Source: Paraphaeosphaeria minitans
Lineage: Eukaryota > Ascomycota > Dothideomycetes > Pleosporales > Didymosphaeriaceae
Assembly: GCA_015832175.1 (NCBI GenBank)
Contig: WJXW01000008.1
Coordinates: forward strand, 1,426,001-1,490,000
DNA: 64,000 nt
Reading direction: 5' to 3'
Part shown: positions 34,132-45,646 of the stretch, piece by piece
How the letters are laid out: the number at the start of each line of letters is the position of its first letter
Numbering within the stretch: position 1 is the stretch's first letter
Notes under the pieces: generated by a model
Database searches by the model: none
Told to the model about the DNA's origin: nothing
The model's input: only the letters and a program-made list of their open reading frames with translations
Program-made: the position numbers and the translations under genes

Positions 34132-34922
34132 ATGGATCATCCCTATGGTAGTCAGCTCCGATTCAGCCTCGGCCTGGTGTTCTTCCTTACCCTCGTTGTT
34201 GCCTCGCTAGGCTCAAGCCTTGCAACGTTCACAGACGATAAGTGCCTAGATTCTCTGGAGGGCATCGAGGGACCGAACGGTTACCCTAACGGTACCTGCA
34301 CACCACTTGATATCAAGGGTCCCGCTTGGAAAAGCTTTCAGGTCGTTGGTCTTGATCATGGATGCACTCGTGAGTAATTTGTGACCACACTCACTGTACT
34401 CTGTTGATGTTCAAAGCGACCGTATACGGAAAGGATGAGGATCCTACCAATCCCTGCTCGTCCAAGACTCTCGAGTTTGCGCACATCGCTACCTGCTACA
34501 ACCGATCGTGGGTGTACTACAGCATCGACTTCTGCGATGTACCTAACGGGACACCTTCGCCTTCTGCTTCTGCGGCATCGCAATCAGCACCCCGAAACCA
34601 TACAGGAGCTATCGCAGGTGGAATAGTAGGCGGTATCTGTGGGTTAGCTCTGGTGGTTGGACTGATCTTCTGGTACACCCGTGGGAATCGGGCTGGCAGG
34701 CCTGCGAGGCCGAAAGGCTTACCACCTACGCCTCGTTTCGAGCTTCCTACGCACCATGCAAAACAAGAAATATCCTCCACGCAAGTATATCCTCCTCAAG
34801 AGATAGGACGAGCTAGTGTACATATGGAGTCAGTGGAACTGGAAGGCAGAAGTGTGGTTACGACCGACGAAAGCGGTTCGCGAAAGCCTATAAGCGGAGA
34901 TAATATTCAGTTCCAGAGATAA
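34132..34922 (+). CDS. secreted single-pass membrane protein, cysteine-rich ectodomain
   Basis: Unrecognised type I membrane protein of 247 aa in two exons, 34132-34369 and 34417-34922. The N-terminal signal peptide, about residues 12-32, includes LVFFLTLVVASLGSSLA. The short ectodomain carries about eight cysteines and ends in a Ser/Ala/Pro-rich stalk. It is followed by TGAIAGGIVGGICGLALVVG and LIFWYT, the glycine-rich transmembrane segment common in fungal Mid2-like and WSC-like surface proteins. The cytoplasmic tail of about 80 residues is Pro/Arg/Ser-rich. No WSC domain is evident. A role in cell-surface sensing is an inference from architecture only. The ATG at 34132 is the first in frame. 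Confidence 0.72.
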
Positions 34923-35392
34923 ATAACGGAAGGTTCTCTTGCGGTTTTGTGTATAGATCGTGATCTTGCGCACGCACATATTAATGATGACCAGTTCTAG
35001 TGGGTGCGACAAATGATAGAGAGCCGTTCAGTGAGGGCCCCGCTACCGTAGACCCCAAGCAACCTGCACCGCTGTCCAGCGCGCTACCTCACAATTCCAC
35101 AGCCTCGTTCAACGATTTTCATGATCTCCCTGCAAATGAATTCAAATCACACGGACGAGGAAACAATTGATCTTAATACGTTTCCGTATATATGATGCAG
35201 GCGCCACTAGGTAGCACTGAGTGCATGGGGCTTCATTCTTCAAAACCTGCTGCCTGCAGATCGTTGCCGAGACTGTGCTTATCCGTGTATAAAGCGATTT
35301 TTGATGAATCCTGTAGGCTCTATACTACATTCATTCATTTCTTGTGTATACGTTGATGTTTTCACAGAGTAGCGTATTGACGTTCTGTCCAC
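34923..35392. other. intergenic, no gene recognised
   Basis: About 470 bp with no gene; nothing beyond flanking untranslated sequence is suspected. Confidence 0.35.
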
Positions 35393-36606
35393 ATGACCAA
35401 CGTCGCTTCCCTCTCTCAGATCTCAGCCGAGCTGATCAAGGAAATTTGCTCTCACCTCATCAGAGGTCGGCCTGGATCCTATGCCTGCAAACTCTGTGGC
35501 GTCTTCGCGCTACGAATGACCTGCTGGGCCCTCTGCTCGAAGACTTTCGCGAGTTCTGCAAGGCGGCTTACTCAACTCTCGTCGTTGATCTAACTGTAGG
35601 AAGCTTGGATCGACTGTACGCCATCAGCCAACGTCCTGATACCAGTAGGACCGTACGTTGTCTCTATATAGCCCACGACTATACCGTGAAGGTTTACCTT
35701 GGGTTGGTGGATGGGTGACCATACCACGCGCCGAAAGAGCAACCCCATACTTTGCTACGGGAGGGATTTAAGAATCTCAAGTCTCAGTACACCGATAATA
35801 CCTGCGCGATTCACAGCGGTGCTTAGAACAGGGTGGCATACTGACGTTGAGCAAGGGACTCTCGGTGGATTTGCTCACCCCGGGGCGAGGCAGCTACAAT
35901 CGGAGTCCTTTTTTGCGATGCAGTGCTGCATTTCGCTGATGACGCTCTTTTCTATCTTTACGGATGCAATGGAGGAAACGGAGATAAGGTTGATCAATCT
36001 AGAAGGGCCCACCATGACGTACTTCCAGGCCGGTCGTCTTTGAGCGAGCTCACCACATGCAATTTGGGTTTTCACCACCTCGCTGACACAGCAACGTAAA
36101 GCCTTGGAAGATCTCTGCGATATGCGGACTCCCCTATTTGAATGCGAGCTCGGTTGTTTTCTCGAGGATAAAGCCAAGAGTGCGTACGCCGTCGATCAAG
36201 AAACAGACTTGCCTCAGACACAGGTGCCCTGGAAAACAACTCTGTGTCAGGTACGCGACGCAGTTGGATCATAGTGCGGCCTAGGTCCCTGGTCCGACTA
36301 CCTTACCCACAGCAATTCGAACTCTTTCGTTACATAATTGACAAAGACACGTTGGTGAAGTTCAACTCCAACCATTTTACTCCGCTTCAGCAGCTTCGGC
36401 TGGTGGATATCACCATGATAGATGCACTGTGGCACTCGTTTCTAAGCTGGACCTCTCGAAATTATAAAAATAAATTATCGATGGTATACGTCGTCTCTAT
36501 AAGCGACTCTGGGGGCGTCGATGACGTTCTTCCCGATGATCCATTCGCGCGCCGACACTTCCTCTTTGAACTCTGGAGCTCAAAGCCTAGTGAGAAATTG
36601 GACTGA
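35393..36606 (+). pseudogene. F-box-like protein gene, frameshifted
   Basis: The first frame from the ATG at 35393 gives an F-box-like start, LSQISAELIKEICSHLI. Within about 40 codons the frame must shift (near 35490-35510) to reach LRATNDLLGPLLEDFREFCK and TLVVDLTVGSLDRLYAISQR. That is the usual continuation of fungal F-box/LRR-like hypothetical proteins. Later blocks are again in other frames: EIRLINLEGPTMTYFQ (about 35970-36030) and QQFELFRYIIDK with LQQLRLVDITMIDALWHSFL (36312-36450). The last frame ends at 36606. At least two shifts break the gene; some could be introns that I failed to place, so the boundaries are approximate. Confidence 0.55.
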
Positions 36607-36695
36607 GTTGCGTAGATCGCAAGCAGAGTCTAGGGGTAGAACGAGATGAGGACATATTACATTACATTACTTAGGAAACCCCTCTATGTCGCATA

Positions 36696-39137
36696 CTAAG
36701 TGGTGATCTTGATTATCTTCGCCACACTCGGTGTGCCAGCCGAGTTCAGCGCGAACAAAAACCAAAACCCGGGAAGGGCCACACCGGGATCACTGGGAAT
36801 CGTTACGGTGTATGTAGTCCCGCTTCCCGAAGGCGTGAGCGGGATACGCCGCTGATCTGTATCTACCGTGTGGGTCGCTGAGCCGGATCGAAGCAAGGCA
36901 AACCTCGTCACCGCTGAGTTGGTAGTGATACTGAGCGTGGCGCCGAGCCGCGCCGTCGCAGTGACGGTGTTGATGACTGGGCGTGCTCGCCGCGTGCCAT
37001 CGGCGTTCAAGAGATAGGGGGGAACGAAGATCTCGGCGTCCAAGTGGTTTACACCGCAGCCGCCACACAAGCCACCTCCTCCTTGAAGGATGGTTGCATC
37101 TGGAAGAAGAATTGCGACCGAGTGATATGTCCTGGCAATAGACATAGGATTTAGTTGCGTCCAAGTGTTTGTCGCAGGATTGAAGAGCTCAGGCGTAAAT
37201 TGCGCAGTCGTGTCCGTGAACGGCTTGACGTAGCTTTGCCCGCCAGTCACGAAAACAGTCCCATCAGGAAGAGCGACACCGTTTGCAAAGCCTCGTGCAA
37301 AGGCCATGTTGGGGACTCTGGTAACCTGAGGGTTCTGCTTTGTAGCTCCAATAGTGATGACATAGGCGTTGGTACGGGCGTTGTCTTCCTGGTAGTTTGC
37401 GGCGCCGCCAGCTGTCAGGATCTTACCAGCGGGAGCATCGTACATGACCGCATTGCCACACATGGCATCACCGTCATCTCCACGATTACCTGCGGCAGTG
37501 ACACTACCCGCACCAGTGGTATCATACCAATTCATCGCCCTGGAAGGGCCAGCTTGGAAGCTATATTCAGGATAAGATTTAGCAAAGCTGGGTCAAGTCA
37601 GTCGAAACATAACTTACACAGTGCCAGACTTCCACGTGAACAACCACCCATGGTTATCCGAGCGATAAGGACCCTGCCTGTCTTGCGTCTGCATGGGCGA
37701 AACTAGAGCGCCCGATTGCAGCGTCCAGGTGTTCGCACTGGGGCTGTATATTTCACCGTTTTTGTTGCCTTCACCACCGCTCCAGCTGCCACCGATGTTG
37801 AATATACGACCGTCAGAGACGGTAGTGGTCGATTGATATCCTCTTGCTATCTTCATGTCTGGACCAGCGGTCCATGTGTCGGCTGCAGAGTCGTAGATGC
37901 TGGTTTTTGCAGCATTGCTACCACCAGTAACGATGATGCGGCCGTTGAAGTCCATCGAAATTCCAGGACAGAACATGTCGTGATTTGTATTGGTTACCGT
38001 GCGTGGGGTAGACTCTCCTGTAGCTGGGTCGTAGATGGCAGTCTGGGTGAAGCCATTCGAGCCACCGAAATCGTCACGTGAGAAGGATGACCAGACCAGT
38101 ACTTTCCCGTTGGGAAGCGTCGCTACCGCAGCCGGAACCAGTGGGAAATCGACAGTGCTGACCCAAAGACCCTTAGAAGCTGCAGGAGCTGCAGGGACTA
38201 TTTCCGTCTCGCCTCTGACGAGGTTGATCTCTCTTGCAGTGGTCCATTGGCCACGGTTGCCAGCTTCAGTGAGAGCGTTCAGCCTGAAATACCGAGCAGT
38301 CGCGCTGAAAAGCGATATTTTCTCGTCCTCCGTGTCTACCCACATGCCGGTTGCAACCTGGGTCCACGTGTTGCCGTCGTTACTCACTTGGATACTGTAT
38401 TGTCCGATACGTCCGTTTCCTGGACTTCCTCTGGGTAGGTAACTCAAGCCCCCAACGGTAATTTGGGTACCGGAGTCGATTTGAAACCAATGAGGAAGTG
38501 GTGCAGTAACCCCACCGTTGTACTTTGTGTGCCACAAGGTGGTAGGGTCACCGTCGATAGCCTTTGATGGAGGGGAGTTTTCGCTAACTGTTTCCTGGCT
38601 GTCTGCTGAAGCAGTCCACCCCGTTCTCGATGAGTAGTCGTAGGTCACTTCATGATAAACGTTGATCTCGGCCGCCGAAGTCCACTGCAGTCCAGATCCC
38701 TGTGCTTCCGTGGTCGCAGTGATCCGGACATACCTAGCTGTTCTTGTAATGAAATTCGTCTTTTTCACGATGTCATCATTGAGGTACGTCCCGGTTGCTG
38801 CGAGATTCCAATTCGTTCCATCAGTGCTCACTTCAATCTTGTGGCCACCAATTCTTCCGTTGGCACTGCCATCCTGGCGAGGGAGGTATCCGACGGCATG
38901 AATGTTGTACGTGTTCTTCATGTCAACGATGATCCAATTTGGGAGGGCATCGGGACTGGGATTAAATTGTGAATGCCAGAAGGTGTTCAGGTTCGCGTCG
39001 ATCGCCTTTTGGGGTTCGTTTCCCTGACTGAAAGAGTCGGCCGTTGCAGTCCATACCGACCTCATGATTGGTGCAGAGACAGATACAACATCTCGGATTA
39101 GTAGCAATGTTGAAAAGAGCGACAAGAAAGTAGCCAT
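36696..39137 (-). CDS. galactose oxidase-like copper radical oxidase with two CBM32 domains
   Basis: Secreted copper radical oxidase that converts a primary alcohol such as C6 of galactose to an aldehyde with release of H2O2. Two exons, 39137-37618 and 37560-36696, give 794 aa. A signal peptide (MATFLSLFSTLLLIRDVVSV) is followed by two F5/8-type C (CBM32) domains at about 29-160 and 172-305. The kelch propeller and the C-terminal DUF1929 domain come next. Catalytic residues are all visible: Cys390 (MFCPGISMD) and Tyr434 (ARGYQST), spaced 44 as in the Cys-Tyr cofactor. Others are Trp452 (GGSWSGG), Tyr652-His653 (ARTYHSV) and a His near 737 (THTVDTDQRR). The classical enzyme has one CBM32; the second copy is notable. 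An in-frame ATG at 39212 would add 25 residues before the signal peptide and is less likely. Confidence 0.93.
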
Positions 39138-41122
39138 AGTGAATGTGAGACAGCAAAAGCCAAATGCAAGGTCGCATATCCGCCAGCATTCGCACTTGCT
39201 TGAACCACTCATTATATGTTGGTCCTGTAGCTCTACTTACGCTCGTGCTGCGCTGCCTAAAACCGCTCCGAAATCCGTGTGCACGGCAGCTGATGCGCGG
39301 CACAGGTCGTATCCAGACATCCTGCCTTGCAAGCTCACTTCAGCTCACCCGTTGCCTCCCCCCAGGTTGTTGCTCACACCGCAAACTCCCAGCTCTGCAT
39401 CGCCCTATCCGCTTCTCGAAAACCCAATCGCCTGGAGAGCAACGTCTTACGTGCACCCCCATGCCACCGGACGCATGCCCCGATTTGCACATCTTGCAGA
39501 ATCAATATATCGTGCATGTTCGCGTCGTAAAGTTAGTTTTGGGAACGAGGGGCAGAAGCGTGGTGGACGTCACTAAGGAAGAAGAACCCGAGTGTGGCGC
39601 TCTGTCATGCGATCGGCCGGCGTACCAGATTCTACCATTGGCTGAGAAAACTCGGGACCTTTTTGGTAGGCGAAGGATAGAAATGAAGGGTGATAGATAA
39701 CAACTGAAGATGGAAGGTCAGGGTGAGGTCCGTATACCCTAAGTGTACTAAGGAGAGTAGTGCTGGCCTAAGGGCACCGAGCTCGAGCGGGAACGAGCCT
39801 CGTTGGTTGCGTGGAATACTTACCGTAGCCGGACTCGGTACCTAGTGCGCAACGGTGTGCTTGAGACTACATTTTCCTACACAAACAGTACGATAGCGTG
39901 CACGATCATGTGCACGTGCGAACTATTTGTGGCGTTTACGTGCATCTGTCTAGCAGTCCACATGCAGCGATCGCCATATCTATGCGAGAATCCTCCGTGG
40001 TATTGTGTGGGGGATACGAGGATCAAGATCTTCGCGCATCCCGCAGCAGAACGAAAACTTCACCGATTCAAGTGGAAATTGCAAGGACAAGACAACAAGT
40101 CGGTGAGACTGCAAGTCGCGGCTCGTAATCACTTTGGCGCGTGACAGATAAGCTTCTGTGGCTGCAGGGACACCGGTGCGCTCACTAGGGCCGGAAGCTA
40201 CAGCAGTCAGACTCGTTACAAGGCGAAATCACCCCACATGGCTTTGGTACCTCGCAGGGGGGACACGGTAAGTTTTGTTGTCTTTAGCTTCGAAATTGTT
40301 CAGAATCGGTTGTCAACAATTTTTGGGCTATAGTATGGCGTTTAGTGAGTAACAGAGACAGAAGAAGATATGGCGACAGGGAATAGACGCGGGCGGGGTT
40401 GGTGATCGGCCAATACCTAGCTCAGATCGTCTTATATGCTCGCTCGTTTAAGGCAATAGCATGCGAATCTGGCGGAGTAAGTATAAGGATTGCTGCTGTA
40501 TGTCTCGAACTGGAGAGCGAGCCAGCATAAGCTTAAAGACTTCTTGTGTCTACTGCTCACTCTCATCCTTGTATGTTTAAGCAGTGAGATCTTGACGGCC
40601 TTACAAGTACCAGGACCGTCCAATTAGCCCACAAACGATCCACACCGCCCTATTCAAGCTGCACTCACCAGAACAAATGATCTCCAGACCCAGGTTTATC
40701 GCAAATGCTCTACGTCAGCACGTGTATTCGCAACTGAGTAGCTGGGGCAGGCTCAGAAGTAATTTGCATCACGTTGTCGGATCGGGAAAATGCACTACCT
40801 CAGCGGAGGCGCAAAGCCAAAATTGAAGAATCCTACCCGAGTGGTTGTACCGCATCAAGCCATTGCATCATTCGTATCATTACACATTACAACCCATGGT
40901 ACATATTGAGCTGTCTGATAATGTGAATGGCAATGCTCGGCCCTTGAGTCGTAGCAAAATTCCTGGCAAGTGCCAAAGGTGATGAGGAGGCACTTTGCTG
41001 ATGTTGCTCCAACATCCCGCAAGCCCGACATGCTTCATCACGAGACCTCTTTGTTGTGGGATAACACCCGGAATGAACTGGGGTATGACTCAGTCTAGGT
41101 GCATCCCGAGCCGGCTGCGACC
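39138..41122. other. intergenic, no gene recognised
   Basis: About 2 kb upstream of the galactose oxidase. Open frames at 39064-39700 overlap one another in three frames on the plus strand without domains. Nothing recognisable lies from 39.8 to 41.1 kb. The galactose oxidase promoter should lie at its left edge. Confidence 0.35.
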
Positions 41123-42106
41123 TTAGTCCATGTCGTCTATCAGTACGCCGGGAACCGCCTCAAAATATTCCAAGTCTGGCATATCTTCGTCGGTTTCGTC
41201 TTCGGAATCCCTGCTGTCGCTCTCCTTTTCATCGTATTCATCCAATTCATGTTCCGAATCATCGTCCTGATCATCACTCTCACCAGGGTCATCCTCATAG
41301 AGTGTTGGAAGGCTCTTGGTTGTGTTTGCTGTCAAATCAACGACGTAGCTTGTAATCTCGCACATGGAGAGCATGTCTGGCCACACCGGTTTGACCTTCG
41401 TAGAAAAGATTGAGGCCGTGAATTCATCTCGACAGTGTAAGAAGATCTATCGCAAGTCTTCTAGTTCGTCTGCTGCGTTAATGATACATTTGGCCCTTGG
41501 AATGATATCTTCGTCTGGACAGATGGTGTCAAGACGACGAAGCTTCTTTGGGAGGTCTGAAGGCATGATTTTTTGACCAGAAACTATATCACTGAACAGA
41601 AACTCTTGCGGAACCATGAGTAGCTCCAGGTTCTTGAACTTGTCCATTGGCGAGCTCATGTTCTTGCAATGCGTCAACACGTAGTCCCACTCATCAGTGT
41701 CATCAAGGGGATCCAAGTCTATCTCCAGAACTTTAAGTGTAGACCGAAGAATAGAGAGCTGATCGACGAGTAACTGAGCGTCGAATGTTGGGCTATGAAT
41801 GAGACAGTATGAATCATGCTCGAGCTTGATTTTGAGAGTCGAAAGTTGATCACCAAGCACAGATTTCGTAGATGTATCTGAAAGATGATCAATGAACACC
41901 CAGGGATGGTTGCAATGTGGTGCTACAATCCTGATTCCAGGAGAAGCAGGTCGAATATCGATATGGTGGGCGGAGAAGATTACGTACGGCGTAAGTTCAC
42001 ATACCAGATCAGAAGCAGTTTTAGGTCGAAGGTGATCGGTTATTTGCAGCAAAAGCTCGGGCGGGAGCCGATACAAGGCGGGCGTATTCGTCTGTGGCTG
42101 CGCCAT
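41123..42106 (-). pseudogene. F-box-like protein gene interrupted by one nonsense codon
   Basis: The frame from the ATG at 42106 starts MAQPQTNTPALYRLPPELLL, an F-box-like N-terminus. It runs to ADELEDLR, where a TAG occurs at 41447-41449. The same frame then continues uninterrupted with IFLHCRDEFTASIFSTKVKP and VWPDMLSMCEITSYVV. It ends in a strongly acidic Asp/Glu tail and stops at 41123. Keeping one frame across about 320 bp after the stop is unlikely by chance, so this was one gene of about 327 codons. The TAG could come from CAG by a single C to T change in a CpA context. A truncated 219-residue product could still be made. Confidence 0.7.
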
Positions 42107-44174
42107 GTTGCTGTGTTGGTAAGGAAAGAGGCGCGCGAGGCGGGAATTGGCGACGATGAGGCCAAACAGTTGTTGGTGATAAATCGGGCCAACCAGGTGC
42201 GGGTCCCAAGACGTAATCATGTGTGGATTCACGTAACGTTTGTTGGGCGCTTATCCCCCGCAGCATCCCCAATGGCATGCTGTTCGCGTTGTTTGTTCGC
42301 ATTGTTCGGCAAAAGGCACCAAAAGACACGTTGACAATGAGTCGAATCATATTGTCGCAGGTGCACATTTGAAAACTTTCCGGCACACATTCCTCCTATC
42401 GACGTTGCCTTCGTCGCTCCAATACGGATCCGATCCATATGGCGAAGACCTTGAGTCACGTAGTAAAGAGAAAAGCGGTCTAGCCATCCGATAACTACTT
42501 CTTCAGCAAATCGCACAGACGTAGGTAATTATTAGACTCGCACTTCGTGGAAGCATCGCCGTCGTCCAATATGACTCGCAATGGTATGCCAATGGTCTTC
42601 CTCACTCCACATTGTTCGCTGTACTTCGCTCTTGGGTAGGTATCCCCGAGGATTGGATCATGCTCTTGAAAATTTCGCCGAAGTACCCTTGCGAATGGAC
42701 CCAACTCCCGGCCAGAACGTAGAAACATGGAAGCAAGGTGTTGAAAGCATATTGTGGTGTTTGGACGTCGCCGTGAACCGCCTCTGCAGCACCACTTTGA
42801 TCCGCCTTCCCGACGACATTTGGCTGTGTGGCGAGCCATCGCTGTGTGCCCAGGCTTGGAACACCAGCCATAATTTCGTGAATTTTCTTGGATTGGATAA
42901 GATCAGAAGTGCACAGAAAATAAAGACCAACAGCCATTGAAAAAATCTGTTGGTTCAATCGGAATAGATTCTTATGATTGGCAAAGTACTGATTTGAAAG
43001 CTAGCTGGAGAACACCCAATCACTGTTGTCTCTATACTAATTCACCGTCAAGGACTTCCCTACTCAAACTTACCATATACGTGGAAGCTCTTCACTACAT
43101 TGAAAGGTAGTCTGTGACAAGCACTGCACAACTAGTCATCTCTTTATCACTTCAACCTGCGTTCGCGTTCCCACTGCTCGATATCTGACTTGCGAGTCGC
43201 CACCAGTTCCTGCCGCTCGCTCGGAAATCTAGTAATCCCGTCACTCAAATTCACCAGCTCCTCCTCACGTGCCCTTAAATCTTTGACTGTTTTTCCAAAC
43301 AAGCTTTCCATAAGCTTCAATTTCAATACCACGGGTGCGTGATCCTCCATTGCCGACTCCGTGGCAGTTAGCTTGTCAGTTCACATTCAACGTCTCCACA
43401 CAACGTCGAGATGTATTTGTAACCAAAGGGAGGAAGGTCGTGAAAATCCAGGAAGTCGATGATCCGACCGCGGAGGAAATTGTTCCGACTAATTGGACTT
43501 TTCTGTCTCAGAAGAACATTGAGAAATTGTAAGGCGTAATGACATTCGGAAAGTGATGATAGAGGTCCATGACCGCGGGGAAGAGCCAGGCGTCTTTGTA
43601 GTTGTTCGCGGTAAGGTAGTTTGCAATTTGCGTTATCTCAGGAGGAGGGTACCAACAAAAGGCTGGTTGTTATATTACTACTCATCTGGAATTGCGATAT
43701 TGTAGCGTTGCACCTTTGAGTGTTGTGGCTGCCCTACGTTATGTGAACGGTGATATGGAAGTTTTACCTTTGCTCAATAAACGCAAACGAGAAATTGTAT
43801 AGCGACTGCAGTTGATCGCGTTTTTCTTTCTGGTGAGTTTGCTTTTGGACGATAGTTTAATGCAAAGCGGCTTGGTGAGCACGAGATTCAGGACAAATTA
43901 GACACCACACCGAAAAGGAATACCATTTCCAGGACTACCAACACCACGTAGAATAATGCCTATGGATGAGGCGGCTACTGCCGCCGAATGATTTCCATGG
44001 TTGCTCACTGCGTCAATTGACCCGAATGCTTGACTCTTCCGCGGCTTCTGACCAAAACAGCACAACTAATACTCTGCCAATTCTACCATCATATTAGAAA
44101 TAGTCCGCTTCAAGCTCTATTTCTACGTTCATACGACATCGTCAACATCATCATCTCATCATCACACCCTCTCA
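42107..44174. other. gene-poor interval
   Basis: About 2 kb. Overlapping minus-strand frames at 42495-42958 (two frames, about 115 codons each) could be a decayed gene, but I recognise no domain. A small ORF at 43147-43350 is listed separately. The rest is featureless. Confidence 0.35.
43147..43350 (-). CDS. small charged helical ORF, doubtful
   Basis: 67-codon ATG-initiated frame on the minus strand. It is rich in Glu/Arg/Lys with a regular spacing of leucines (MESLFGKTVKDLRAREEELV), suggesting a helix or coiled coil, and ends in WERERRLK. It has no homologue that I recognise, signal peptide or neighbour context. It may be a terminal fragment of a lost gene. Confidence 0.25.
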   Translation of the reverse strand: MEDHAPVVLKLKLMESLFGKTVKDLRAREEELVNLSDGITRFPSERQELVATRKSDIEQWERERRLK

Positions 44175-45179
44175 TCAGTGCTCATGTCCCTCCGCCCCAC
44201 AGTTGTACCCAAACGCCCTCCTCACCCTCCTCGCCTCCACCATCCAGTCCTCCAACTTCGCCTCGCCACGCTTAACATACCCGTGTCCATATCCGTGCCC
44301 ATAACCATGCCCTCCCGTCTTCTCCTCAACAATCAAATCTAACCACGCCGCCAATCTCACACCCGCCTTGGCAATTTGCTGCTGAATAACCACAATCGCC
44401 TCATCGTAGTACTTCTCCTGCAACTCCTTCCCCTCGACCGCCTCCTGCCCTTCCGGCACCACCGCGGTACAGACGTACGAATTCGCGTCCTGGGCCCACA
44501 CCATCGCGCTAGCGATAGGATCCTTGATATCGATGCCGTTCAGCCAGGCAGAACTCGCATTCGCGTACTTGCCCTCCGTGATTGCGCCGACGAGCTCGCC
44601 AGCCCAGGCCCGCGCGTCAGAGAGCGAATAACCCCCGATGAGCTTCTCGGGCATGTTGGAGTCCCAGATGTGGTGCAAGTTCGTCGTCGTCCCATTGAAG
44701 CTAACATTAATCCCATTCCCGCCAATCTCGAGGTTCTCCACGTGCAGCGGCTGATGGATGTCGCCGAGGAAATGTATCACCCACTTCAGCGCCTTCTGGC
44801 GCTCCACGAGGGAGATGTTGGCCGGCGTGATTCGTGACGTATAGTTTGCGATGGCGGACACGATGCAGCCTTCCTCGGGGCAGTCGCGCTCGTAGTCGAC
44901 GTTGCATTCAGCGGGCGGGTCGTCGAGCGCGTCGATGTAATGCAGGGGCGAGGAGAAAGCGCCTTCGTCGGTGTAGCGGTAAGAGTCGGCCCATGTGGCG
45001 ACGTTGGCGAGGTAGGCGTCTGAGGAGTCGTTCAGGAGGGCTTTGGCAAAGGAAGCGGTATAGTTGGAGACGAAGGATTGCGCGATGAAGGCGACAGTAT
45101 CGTGGCCGAGAGTTCCCCATGCGACAGAAGGAGTTATGAGAGGGAGGAGGGAGAGGATGGGTGCTTTGTGGAAGGCCAT
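44175..45179 (-). CDS. secreted S1/P1-type nuclease
   Basis: Extracellular zinc-dependent nuclease that degrades single-stranded DNA and RNA. It is a single exon of 334 aa. The signal peptide of 20 residues (ILSLLPLITPSVA) leaves Trp21 as the mature N-terminus, which is a zinc ligand in this family. Other zinc ligands are visible in GHDTVAFIA, ATWADSYRYT, PLHYID, HFLGDIHQPLHVE and HHIWDSNMP. Several N-glycosylation sites (NYT, NIS, NGT) fit secretion. The C-terminus carries an unusual His-Gly-Tyr repeat, GHGYGHGYGHGY, before a final helix. In-frame ATGs upstream of 45179 would bury the signal peptide and were rejected. The gene lies 467 bp downstream of derlin in the same orientation. Confidence 0.93.
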   Translation of the reverse strand: MAFHKAPILSLLPLITPSVAWGTLGHDTVAFIAQSFVSNYTASFAKALLNDSSDAYLANVATWADSYRYTDEGAFSSPLHYIDALDDPPAECNVDYERDCPEEGCIVSAIANYTSRITPANISLVERQKALKWVIHFLGDIHQPLHVENLEIGGNGINVSFNGTTTNLHHIWDSNMPEKLIGGYSLSDARAWAGELVGAITEGKYANASSAWLNGIDIKDPIASAMVWAQDANSYVCTAVVPEGQEAVEGKELQEKYYDEAIVVIQQQIAKAGVRLAAWLDLIVEEKTGGHGYGHGYGHGYVKRGEAKLEDWMVEARRVRRAFGYNCGAEGHEH

Positions 45180-45646
45180 GGTGAATGAGCGTGCACGTGC
45201 GACTTGTGGCTGTAGTGAGGATGTGAGGACATGGGCATACGGGGACATGAGTACCATCAGTAATTGCACAGGCTGAATTCAGTCCTCGGGTTTCCCCGTC
45301 AATCGTCGAAAGCAATCGCCACAGCGTCCCGTACCGCCAAACAGAGGCACGATGAAGCGGTGGAGTAGCCTGATTAGGCAGGCACTTTACCGAGCGCCGG
45401 GATATCGCTTAGATGGTGTAGGTCCCTGGACAGGTTCATTGGATAATGGCCGAAGCACGTCCGAGGAGCGGAAATGGAGATAAACACAGATAGAGGCCAA
45501 CCGTCAATGCGGACACTACTCGCATGGTATATACAGCGATGTCGCTTGCTTGCACGTGGCTCTATGGAAGAGAAGATAGGGTATCATAAAATGCGCTCGT
45601 AGTCTAATATCTCCGGGACGTCAAAGTCCATGCCATCATGATGCGT
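45180..45646. other. spacer between nuclease and derlin genes
   Basis: About 470 bp. It should hold the nuclease promoter and the derlin 3' untranslated region. No recognised element. Confidence 0.35.

Noticed and set aside
39138..39212. Start of galactose oxidase at 39212
   Set aside because: It would put 25 hydrophilic and Cys-containing residues before an otherwise good signal peptide beginning at 39137.
39064..39700. Three overlapping plus-strand ORFs of 67-178 codons upstream of the galactose oxidase
   Set aside because: They overlap in all three frames, lack domains and resemble chance open frames in GC-rich flanking DNA.
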